Shown piece by piece: positions 32,443-42,941 of a stretch of 64,000 bases of DNA. The stretch is taken from the NCBI GenBank assembly GCA_964019165.1, contig OZ025274.1, positions 3,745,428 to 3,809,427 of the forward strand, given 5' to 3'. Numbering within the stretch: position 1 is the stretch's first letter; every line of letters starts with the position of its first letter. The notes under the pieces are model-generated. The model saw only the letters and a program-made list of their open reading frames with translations. It made no database searches and was not told the origin of the DNA. The position numbers and the translations under genes were made by a program. This DNA is from Mastigias papua. Lineage: Eukaryota > Cnidaria > Scyphozoa > Rhizostomeae > Mastigiidae.

Positions 32443-33449
32443 TAATGCTCCAAAATCTACTGCATCAATTGCTGAGAGTATCATCTAATCCTATAGTAGG
32501 TACTAAAAAGACATTGACCAAGAACAAGACATTACGGCAAGGATAAAACGTAGTTCAAGCTCAAATATAGTTCGTTTAGTTATGGGGGGATTGTTCGATA
32601 ACTTGTTGTTGTCCTTTGGGGGCCTTACTGTTCTCCTTGCTATGGACACTATGTATTTTCTAGATATTCCCAATGCATGTGTTTGTAAACTAAAGGAAGA
32701 TTTATATTCCTGAGAATGGTTGCTTAGTATAGTTTGCATGCTGATGACAAGTCAATGGAAATGCCTATGTGGTTTTTCCAATATGAAGTCCTCATTTGTA
32801 TTCTATGGCATCTCCAAACATGTGTCCTATTATACTAAAAAGACCATTCTATCATACAAATATACTAACTTGGATGTAATTGAGTTACAGAATACTGTTT
32901 AAAATACAATTATAGTTATGATATAAGAGTTTTGAATTGAGAAAAACCTGCTTCCAAAGTTTCGAGGTCTGGGCCCACAGTGTGCTACCCAACCCTCCGC
33001 CCTACATAACTAGCTAGCTATCTGTTCTTTATAGAAACGCGGATGTTAACAATCCGGCTCGTTGAAATTGGATATAAACTATATATCATTTTAACGTATG
33101 CATTGTGTACGTCAAGAATATGCAATCCAATTTGCGACATTGCGAATGCGAGAGAAACTATAGCGGATAACATTGAACGTTTTAGGTGCTAGCCCCTTAC
33201 GACTCAGCATTGTCTAAAACCGCAAGTATGATCATGTATGCCGTAGAAAAGGTGATTCTTGCACATATCTCGGTAATGAAAACGCCATAGTAGTTGAACC
33301 AAGTGCAGTCTAGCGCTGACTCTAACCCTGCGCTCCGCGACCCTGCCCCACGAGGAAATACACGGCGTAGAGCTGGTTACACGCAAGTTCAACGGCCCGG
33401 ATTGCTAACATCTGCCATAGAACTTTAATGAATAAGTATAAGTGATTAC

Positions 33450-33501
33450 CTCGGAGGCTGCAGAACAGAGCAATAACGAACAACCATTTGAAAGCCATCA
33501 T
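33450..33501 (-). CDS. signal-peptide-encoding first exon (copy B)
   Basis: From the ATG at 33501 the minus strand encodes MMAFKWLFVIALFCSLR followed by a phase-1 GTAATC donor. It is a good secretory leader, conserved with copy A (7539-7587). The next exon is unclear. One acceptor at about 33382 (CCAG) would open a frame to a TAA near 33190 containing CTWFNYYGVFITEICAR, giving a ~75-residue secreted protein, but copy A does not preserve that frame. Confidence 0.45.
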
Positions 33502-33876
33502 GAGATGATCGTTACTTCCCAGTGCATGCAACACTTCGGGTGGTCTTTGTAGTAAATACCTTATAAGCAAAACTCGCCTGTCTTTCTTATGCAAATCAAC
33601 AGAGCATTTATTGTTATGAGGAAAGTGAAGCCAATGACAATAAACTTCCATCTATTGTGTATGAGTTACTTCCGTGCTCGATTCCTCAGAAGTCTCCATT
33701 CAATGCATTGAGAATGCCGTTTATTAGCTAAACGTATTTATTTCCGACCCATGAGAAGTCAGCTCGGAGAGAGCTTGGACGAACAGCCAAGGTGACTTTC
33801 TTTGTACATGCTGACTCTCAACGCATTGGAGATTTTACCAGAAAATACCGTAAAACATTTGGCAGAAAAAGGATAG

Positions 33877-34065
33877 ATGAAAGCACACAACGCTTTAATT
33901 GGAGAAGCTATTGGACCATCCTTGAAAGGTGTTGATGTTGACTGGCAGACAGGCCGAGTTTATTTCCTTGCTGATAACTTTGGACCAACAATGACTATAC
34001 GTTTCCTCAAAGTGATCAGAGGGATATTTGGGGAACCAAAAGTTAGTATTCTAAACTACAATTAA
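33877..34065 (+). other. possible exon with YWTD-like stretch (uncertain)
   Basis: This open frame contains GPSLKGVDVDWQTGRVYFLA, which recalls the VDW...G.VYW segment of LDL-receptor class B beta-propeller repeats. Copy A has stops in the same stretch and is interrupted by the LINE at the matching position. No splice structure could be assigned. It may be an old pseudogenised exon. Confidence 0.25.
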
Positions 34066-34240
34066 CGTGACATTACGTTTATAAAATGTTGAAGGTATCC
34101 ACGATGAAATCTGCTCCTTTGTCGTAATCAACTGATGAGTTCACGATATCACTTCACAATCAACAATTTAGCAATTAACCATTGAGTCCAAAGAGGCTAC
34201 GATCACTTAGATACTTTACATATTTTAGTCTAGAAGGTTC

Positions 34241-34440
34241 NNNNNNNNNNNNNNNNNNNNNNNNNNNNNNNNNNNNNNNNNNNNNNNNNNNNNNNNNNNN
34301 NNNNNNNNNNNNNNNNNNNNNNNNNNNNNNNNNNNNNNNNNNNNNNNNNNNNNNNNNNNNNNNNNNNNNNNNNNNNNNNNNNNNNNNNNNNNNNNNNNNN
34401 NNNNNNNNNNNNNNNNNNNNNNNNNNNNNNNNNNNNNNNN
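34241..34440. other. assembly gap of exactly 200 N
   Basis: The flanks are TAGAAGGTTC and CAGCTATATTC. In copy A the same sequence is continuous (GAAGGTTCCAGCTACATTC, about 13260-13278), with nothing between. Open frames reported across the Ns are meaningless. Confidence 0.98.
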
Positions 34441-34722
34441 CAGCTATATTCAATCACAGATATAAATATCAGATTACACCATCGTGATAAGGCCTTACCC
34501 TTGTTCTGGAATGTTCAAGAATTTAACGAATATTCTAATACGGTCCAGTTAGAGTGTATTTCCAAAACGCCAATACTCTGAAAGGTCAAGAAAAAGAGCT
34601 AAATTCCCTATCTCCATAATTGCACAATAAATATAAACTATCATCTCAGACAGAAACTTAATATTCTATGCAAAAGAAATTGTTTTGTTGATATAAATGC
34701 TCAGGAAAGTCAAGTCAAAGGT

Positions 34723-35544
34723 TTATCCTATCCCTCCACTAACTACACTGTTAACATAAAGAACATCCCTCTCATTCTTTGAAGCGTCATTATGAAGCAG
34801 TACCCAGCAATTACTTGCGGCTAATTCAAACATCATTAAAGTCACAACGCTTGCATTTGCCAATGACAAACAGAACACTAGCAAAGAAACTGAAGTAAAG
34901 TTAGCTAGAGCCAATATAACGACACATACCAGTGCAATAACCGGAAATTTAATAACCATTATAATTTCTAGGTAATAAAAGACATCCAGTAGCAGCACCA
35001 ATGGTCCATTTGGTATGCTACCATAGGCTTAGATAAATGCATAAATTGCTTTGATAATCCCTGTGATGCATAATACAATGAAGATAATGCCATTTGTGGC
35101 ATTTAGAATGGCACTGTTAAAAGGTCGATAATAAGCATTCATGCATTAAAAGACAATGACGACCAGGAGAAGAAGCAGTGATCTCATGCCAGGCTGTAGT
35201 ACAAATGTGCAGCAAAATGAAAGGAGAATTCGTGGAAGAAGAACAACAGGTTCCCATGATAGCTTTTTTCCTTTCTCTCCTGATACTTCATAACGAAATG
35301 CACCTTTAGTCACATTCAGCAGCTAGGGCAATGTTGCGCTTGTTCGCTTGACTTGACGTATGGAACAAAAGGTCGCGGTTCTCATGTATTTTGGTAACTT
35401 ATGAAGTGCATAAATCAATGCTATAGCCCACAAGACAATGAAGATGAGGCTTGCATATTGCCAAGGTTGATAAACAACTTCATTGCCATCAATGTATGAA
35501 CTTCTGTCACCATTCACGAGAGAGTTGCAGGTAACAAAAGACAT
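34723..35544 (-). pseudogene. decayed partial copy of the multi-pass membrane protein gene (copy B)
   Basis: This is the duplicate of 13551-14378. It has the same missing TM6 segment and the same TAG at the junction (35320-35322), plus further damage: a stop within the AFIYEYG block (near 35029) and the loss of the SYMNAHYRPF reading (ATTAAAAG at about 35145). It is more decayed than copy A. It could not make the full protein. Confidence 0.75.
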
Positions 35545-36164
35545 GGTACTGATGGCCGTAATTCTGGACCACTAATCCTTCATTTCTCTTGTTATAGATC
35601 GAAATATGCTATGGATACCTACGCAAAAATAGCATCCCAGCCTTGATATTAAAGTTCCTAGAGACGAAACTGCGATACAAATTGCAAAAATCGTATACTA
35701 CTATAGGACCGTGTGTTTCTGGGTCCTATAGACTGCAATGCTCCTTCAGTGACATCCTTCATTGATTCAGGTTGTTGCGCGTATCATTATTTAACGTGCA
35801 GAGGACACGGAGGCAGAGAGAGGAGACGGTGATGTTGAGTGTACTCTGACTCTACTTGTACCCATTTATTTCTATCGTGGGTTGATGTCATCGTAATGCA
35901 TCCGTCATCGTTCTCTGCTGTAGTTTCACGAAGTTGACTGGTTCAACAAAATGATAAAGAAATCAACAACCTCTGTACCACGACTACAAACTGGCGATGC
36001 TGTCCTCTCCAGTCTGTACGACAGCAAAACAATCGACCTGTGACAAGTAAACTCGTAGGCAACAATAGCAACACACTTTCCACATAGGAAAGAAAAACGA
36101 AAAAGAAACAAAACAACAATAGCAGACATCGACTTTGTACTACTAGGCGATGACTAGGACTACT

Positions 36165-36713
36165 CTGATCTGATAATATGCAAATAATCTGTACCATTTC
36201 CTAGCCGCAACCACCGCTCTTTGATTACGATACCGACCACTGCGACGGCAGTGAGGACGACAACCACAGCGGTGAGGATGACGAGGAAGACCACATTCTC
36301 CTGCAGCAGATCAAGGCGAACAAGACGGTCTTGAAATACACCACCAACAACCACCGAGCTGAGATTACAAGTCTCCCGACACAAGTGACCAAAATACTAG
36401 ACAAATTAGTAGAGCAACTGGACAGAATCGACAATGCTGCTCCAAACACAACTATTTATAACTGACACTCTTCTGTCACACACAGGACACTAATTGCTGT
36501 GATGATGCCACAGACTACTTCCCATCATGCAAATACGTCACAGGACACCTCGTACAGGTTATGGCGGGCATGCAATGCAACATAGTAAAAATAGGCGCCA
36601 AAGTGACAAGAATCGTAGCCAGAACTGTCAAACTGGGACAGAATCTCAACAATACCCAAAGTTATGCGCAACAGAACATTTTGGCAGCACAAGCACATTT
36701 TAGACGTTTTTGA
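36165..36713. other. copy-B-only block with overlapping open frames on both strands
   Basis: The plus strand has an acidic frame (CDGSEDDNHSGEDDEEDH, then KILDKLVEQLDRIDN) ending at 36466, then a separate frame ending at 36711-36713 that contains CCDDATDYFPSC and KIGAKVTRIVARTVKLGQNL. The minus strand has NVVFLVILTAVVVVLTAVAV followed by KERW, which looks like a membrane segment. No family is recognised, and I cannot tell which strand, if either, was coding. It lies just 5' of the LINE remnant. Confidence 0.3.
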
Positions 36714-36789
36714 AACAGCATTGACATATTAATTTTCGAAAAAGCAGTTATGGAATATATTCACTTAATTACTTTTGCAGAAAAGAAAA

Positions 36790-38120
36790 CACGATGCTGA
36801 AAATGATGACGGGAAATATTAAATCCTCTTGTGGACTTGGAATTGATAGCATTTGCAGCCACTTTCTATAGATAGGTATACCTATTTTAACTCCAACCCT
36901 GTGTCAAGTATTCAATTTATCTCTCTCAATGGCTATCTTTCCAAGCACTTGGAAAATAGCATGTGCTGCACCACTCTTCAAGTAAGGCTCCACAGAAGAA
37001 AAATCAAAGTACAGACCTCTGTGCTCCCCGTAGTGAGTCGTCTCTTCGAAAAGATGCAATTCGATCAACTCTGTTCTTATCTTCGTAATAATTTACTACG
37101 TGATCAGTCAGGATTTAGAGCCCTACATTCAGTGCTGACATGCCTCCGTGATAATATCAATGATTAGTATCCGACTATGGATGTTGGCAAATATATCTCT
37201 ATCATCTTCATTGACATGGAATGCACGGAAAGAAACTGAAGTAGTTTTAGTCATATGTGAGAAACAGAAATCAATATTGCAAAGTGAATGGTTTTTGTCT
37301 AACCTAGAACATATATATGGGGAATCTCAAGAATCTCGTTTAGAGCCACTTCTCTTCTTAGTTTATATCGATGACCTGCATTTAGCTCTCAAAAATGGCA
37401 AAGTTAATATGTTTGCCCGAGTGATACCAGTATTTTTCTCATCTGGATCAATTGCTGATGTCATTGCTGATGCTAATATGGCTACAAATGCAGACCTTGA
37501 GGATCCCACGATCTGGCTTGAAAGCAACAAGCTGTCATTATGAATACTGAAAACACAAGGAATGCATATCGGTACAAGAAAATGGCTTAAGAACCTAAAT
37601 AGGAAACTTCCAATAAACTCAATTAAAAAACCAAGGATAATGCGCTTAAATTAGTTGATAATACCAAACACTTAGGAGTACAAGTTGGCCAAAATCTCAC
37701 TTGGAACCAACATGTCGCCAATGCCTGCAGAAAAGGTATCGAAAGGAATAGGGATGCTTTGTTACGCAAAGAATGTCCCCCCCTGCAAAAACCATACAAG
37801 GAATGTATAAAAGCCTCGTTGAGCTCCATTTTAGATATTGTACTACAGTATAGGGATGTTGTAGCACCACTACCCATGATAACCTTCAAAGATTGTTAAA
37901 CAGAGCCGCTAGAATTGTCACTAATAGTCGGTACGATACGCCTTAACTACACCCCTTACCAAAGGACTTGCTTGGCCTATCAGTTACAAGTGCAAAGCAG
38001 CTAAGGCGAACTCAGATCGACCTCAATCCCCCAAACATGAGATCTACACGCGGTCACAACTGTTTTTCGTTTTACATAGAGGGCAAATCATCATGCAGGC
38101 GCTTGGTACAGTGTTTGTTC
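36790..38120 (+). pseudogene. CR1/jockey-type LINE reverse transcriptase, decayed (copy B)
   Basis: Plus-strand fragments in changing frames read SSCGLGIDSICSHFL, VLPVVSRLFEKMQFDQL, LLRDQSGFRALHSVLTCL, LLFLVYIDDLHLALKNGKVN, DNTKHLGVQVGQNLTWNQHV and LLNRAARIVTNSRYDT, in the normal order of a CR1/jockey-type RT. Many stops and frameshifts are present and the catalytic YADD is lost. Copy A retains only the last 0.4 kb. Confidence 0.75.
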
Positions 38121-38124
38121 ACTC

Positions 38125-38932
38125 TATAAATGATATAGATCTGGATGACTGAGCATTCGATACACGTTGTAAATAGCTACAAGTACCTTGGAGTGATTTT
38201 GGATGCTAGCCTGAATATGAACGAGCACTTACAAAAAACTTTAAAAAGTGCAGCAGCACGAATTAAGCTTCTGAAAAGAATGAGAACATCACTAACGAGT
38301 CATGCAGCTGAATCGATATACAAAGCAATTGTATTGCCTAAAATGCTGTATTGTTCTACACCGACTCTAAAGATCTCGGACACAATGGGTAAGAAATTCG
38401 AAAACCTACAAGCAAGAGCCATTTAAATCATTCATCATCACTCAGAGTTTGACCAAGAACGTGGGTATATGACGATATTTAACCAGAAAAAGTTTAAAGC
38501 GGGTATTTTGATCTTCAAGTGTTTACAAGGAACTACCATTTCTAGCTTTGCGTCATATGCTGAAAGAGTCAGCCACAATTATGGTACAAGAGGCAATAAA
38601 GCTACTTTACGTGTTCCAAGGGTCAGAACAGAAGCAGCAAAAAAGTCCTTCTGGTTCCAAGGCCCATCTTGTTACAACGAGCTGCCTGTTGAAATTCGAA
38701 GCTTGGAATCCTTTGTTGTTTTCAAGCATCGACTAAAAGAACATCTGCAACTTTTGTAGTCATTTTATTTCTTAACAATAAGTATTGAAGGACATCTTAG
38801 ATTTTTTACATTGTAAATTGGTGGATTACTTTTCGTTCTTTTTAATTTTCAGACAGGGCCCTTATTGATAACAATATTCATAGTACTGACGAGGTTACCC
38901 TGTATAAATATTGCTCTTATTATTATTATTAT
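38125..38932 (+). mobile_element. LINE 3' end with (TTA)n tail, inserted in copy B only
   Basis: The coding frames contain VNSYKYLGVILDASLNMNEH, SAAARIKLLKRMRTSLTSHA, YKAIVLPKMLYCS and, after a stop, FKAGILIFKCLQGTTISSF and FQGPSCYNELPVEIRSL. This is the C-terminal third of a jockey/CR1-type protein. It ends in TTATTATTATTAT. Copy A reads across the site without it (CACTGTGGAATAACGC at about 15398-15413). One internal stop at 38424-38426. Confidence 0.75.
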
Positions 38933-39180
38933 GGAATAACGCAAGGATAATTGTTCGGTCCTTCACTATTCATTATTTCTATGAATGATTTTGAGAAATT
39001 TTGCGAAAAGTCTGGGCCAAACGTATACGCAGGTGACAAGCATTTCTTATGCCTTAGCAGATATTGGTTACTTTTCAACAACATAAGCAGTCAACTCGAA
39101 GGTGTCTCATTCTGGATCAAACAAAAAACTTAGCATAAATGCCGAAAAAGCGAGTGCATGTAGAAAGACCCAACAAACCC
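38933..39180 (+). pseudogene. LINE RT palm fragment (copy B)
   Basis: Duplicate of the piece at 15403-15650. It carries GPSLFIISMNDFEKFCEKSG and NVYAGDKHFLCL, where YAGD stands in place of the catalytic YADD. Non-functional. Confidence 0.5.
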
Positions 39181-41593
39181 CAAAGCTTTCCCTGACTCAA
39201 TAGTGGAAGATGAAAAATCATGCTGAGATGAGAAGCAAAATATCTCCGAATCGCAAAAGATGAGAACGTGAATGGGGAAGAACAATTGAAAACAGTAAAG
39301 CGAAAATAGCAGTATGGATTAGAAAGCCATCTGGGGGGGCATTTCACTGCCATTTGGGACAATCTATTAAGCTCAAAATTGGAATCTCTACAGAAATCTC
39401 AAAACAGGTCATGTTGCACAACTGAGTACGCAGCTCACCCATACCCCAGAGGGTAGTTGAGCATCCACCCAAATTACGAATCAAGCAACAATGTCAACTC
39501 ACCCTGCCGTATCGATTTCTTTGAGTACACATCCATGAGCAAACTCGTTGTCCGTGTCTTTGTTCAGTCTGCATGGAAAGTCCCCTGAAAATCCATTGTC
39601 TGCTATGGCAATTTACGAGCTCCTTTTTTGTTGTGACTTCAAACTCGCTGTATTGGCGAAAATATGACGATTAGGCCAAAATAGCGTCACCCCATCATCC
39701 TTTACTGCTGATATAGTCTCCTTCGTAACAACATCCAAACGAATGCATGGGGCCTATGCTTCAAAACCATTCAAAGTTACTTCCCTCGTTTGACATCATC
39801 AAGTAACAGGAAGTTCATTTACCAGAGCAAACGTGGCTCTCCATGAGTTTCTGTTCTGTACCAGGCTGACATAGTTCAACAAAACTCTGAGTTCCACAAC
39901 ACTTTTGAGTGTTGTCACTATCTATGCCTGACCCTAGGTCTACCTCTACTGTTTTCGTTTACTTTCCCTGTAAACAAGTTCTTACAAACGTTACCTTTTG
40001 AGTTAAGTGGTCGCAAATTTGAAAAAGGTACTTGCCAGTTGATATTAGGACACTAAGCACCTCATTTTCCTTTGGAAAGAGCACCGGGAATCCAAAACCT
40101 AAGCCGCATTGCATCTTGATTCCATGATTCTTCCAGCTTCAAATGGCTGCAAGCACCAGAATTATCTCTCTTGTGGGAATTGAAACATGCAAGTAGATAA
40201 CTAACTACCTGGTAGCATTTAAAAATCCTCATGGGAAAGGCATGTCCCGGTTGTTTCAGGTCAACAATAGGGTAGCGTAAAGGCTAACTTTCATTTCTTG
40301 TGACTGAATATTGAATCTTTTGCCACAACTCGTCCAACACAGAAATATTTTCCCCAATTTATAAAGCGTATTTATATCAGTAAACATGCTGAGCAAAATT
40401 AACTTGCTGCTATCAAGGATCTGCTAGCATGAAGTATCTAAAATAAACTATTTACAACAATATAGCTTAAGGAAAGTTAATTGTAATCATACCAGAGTTT
40501 ACAGAAAATGTCCCTTGGGAAGGCAATAAGAAAAGGAGACATAAAGGTTAGTCTTATGTACGATTCCATACCTTGGGGAGTACCTGTTGGAGAGGATATT
40601 AATCCTGAGCCGTCGTCATTGTGGGGTAGGGTGGCCATTTCCCTTCCTCGAAGCCTTTAACTTGCCAAGTGTTGCCGCCAAGTACCCATTTGCTGATGAA
40701 TGGACAGTGAACGAGTATCCTATGGGCACAGGGCTCAAAGTTAATGATTGATATTCCGCACTGAAGTTGTGCACTCAAACCACTCAGTCACTCGTCCAAA
40801 AGAGAATGAGTATCCATGTTCAAAAAATATCAGTTCACCTGTTGTGATGTTGTGCATCATTTAATCTCCTTACATGCTCAAGTCTTGTGTTTCCCAAAGT
40901 TGGAGCTGGGCAGAAAAGACTTCGTAGGTGCATACTTCAGAACAAACAACCTGAGGGGCCCTTGTTTTCTTAGGTTTTTACATTCGGGGAATTACTGTAT
41001 TGCAATAAAAAAGCAAAAGATCATATCTGTCAAACTTGTTGAAAATATGATTGGCTTGACTTCGCGGATGTTTGGAACAATATGTGACAGAGGGAGAGAG
41101 AACCTGACAGAACGGACGAGGATTAGGATGGTTGTCAGTATCAATCAAGAACGCTATTCAATAACGAATAATTTATCAACTGTAAGCATTTTTACGGGGC
41201 CAATGAAGTTGATACATAGACACGATTCGATTTCTGTTTAGTCAACTTCAATTCCATGTTAGAATCAGTTCATCCAAGAATGCAGGACTTTCCGTGCATT
41301 AAAAAGACGCTCAGTCAACTCTCAAACAAAACTCAAGGCCCGCTACGTCAGCTAATGAGGGCTGCGAGAGCTTGTGCATGATTCCGATGCAAGTGATAGA
41401 TCTCCTTGTGTTTGTGTTCATGGACAGGCAGCACTACCTCATTGTTCAGTAGATGATGCTTGCCATATATCGGTTGGACCATATTTCACTCCACCCCCTC
41501 TTCCCAAAATGGACTTGAATATTTAATAAATAAAGTTATCTAATAACATAAGGTGTATTTTCTGCCCACCTGGCCCTTTGAGGCCAACCTTAG

Positions 41594-41910
41594 GCTGATA
41601 CCGTAAATCCTCGAATTAGCTTATTTACTTTTGATACTTTTTCGTGGGGGTTTATTCAAGGGGAGGACTTATTCGAGGGGGCTTATAAATTATTTGACAT
41701 ACGTAGCATAAAAAGTTCATTTTCAGAGCTCCTTTTCTCCATAATATTACAAGAATAGTGTGGGTTTAACTATTATTCTTTATCAAAGTCTTCATCATCA
41801 TCTGGGATGGGGGCTTATTCGAGGGGAGGGCCTATTAACAATTTGAAGCTCTTCCATGGGGCTTATTTGAGGGGGGTTTTTTCGAGGGGAGCCAATTCGA
41901 TGATGTACAA
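41594..41910. repeat. TIR-like repeat fragment
   Basis: It starts TACCGTAAATCCTCGAATTA and is filled with GGGGCTTATTCGAGGGG words, a pattern common to a widespread invertebrate inverted-repeat family. The right end is degraded (AATTCGATGATGTAC). It resembles the element at 6789-7354 in its first bases only. Confidence 0.35.
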
Positions 41911-42877
41911 TATGGCCCTCGGTCATAGTGAGATTGACACCGGTTCAATAGTTGGTGACAAAAGCAAAAAGGTAGGATGCAGTTCGCTGTAAATGGACTG
42001 ATGCATAAAAAGGTCCTTCAGAATCCACATGAAATCGAACAAAGTAAGACCAACGTATAAAAAGACAGTGGAAGAAATCTTTCACTCAGAGTATACAAAA
42101 CATGATATAAATTAACATTTCCTGGGCCCATTTATGCTTTACTTGAATTAAGAAAAGCTGTTCGGATGCAAAGATATTTAGGCCGTAAAAAGGACATTTT
42201 GTGTGTCTATGTAGCCTTGCTAAGCATATTGCAATTCAAGTATTATCTCTGTCAATTTCTATGATTGGACGCTGCGCAAATGGAATACACTGGTGATCGT
42301 AGCACTCCAATAGCACCCAACATTGTGCTTGACAAAGAACGTTAAATCTGTGTCGAGCTAGGGTAATTCCCTAGAGTCATTCCGAGGCGGCCCGACAGAC
42401 TCAAGGGCCTTCGGGTCATAAACTGGACGAACTTTCTACCTTATATCAAGTGAGTAACACGAGGAGAAATTAAGTACCAGCGTAAGAAGAAATATACTAT
42501 AGAAAAATACAAGGAACTCATAATTTGTCATCGTCTTTAGAGGCTAACATATGAGAGTGGCTTAAGTTCCTTGTCTAAAATAGAGCCGGGTCCATAAACT
42601 TTCGAAATCTTGGTTCACGTCCGACCTGCCAGATCAGTCACTCCACACCTGGGGCTATTCGATATCAAGAACTTATGACAAGAAATTCAAGAAACGTAAC
42701 GTGAATTAGTTGGAGGCCTGCTACTAGGCTGAATACATCTTGAGAACCATCTGTAAAAAAAGTAAACACAACTGTGCTTTCAGGATAAAGGTGCTCTGTG
42801 AGGTGCAACAGGAAATCGTTTCAATGCAGAAACCATGTCTCCATCTTGTTGTTCGTATCAGAGAGGTCCATTTTCCA

Positions 42878-42941
42878 TTATCTTGAATTAGCATGTAACC
42901 CAATGCAGCTGGCAGCCAGTGCAGTCCAACCAGTCTGATGG
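42878..42941 (-). CDS. glycosidase last exon
   Basis: Encodes [20 protein letters not shown] and a TAA stop. The CTTCAG acceptor joins in phase to the previous exon, making GASHQTGWT, a conserved C-terminal motif of the family. It overlaps no repeat but sits next to a GAAA-rich tract. It is absent from copy A. Confidence 0.85.

Noticed and set aside
34175..34487. Open frames running through X residues
   Set aside because: They cross the 200-N gap and have no sequence support.
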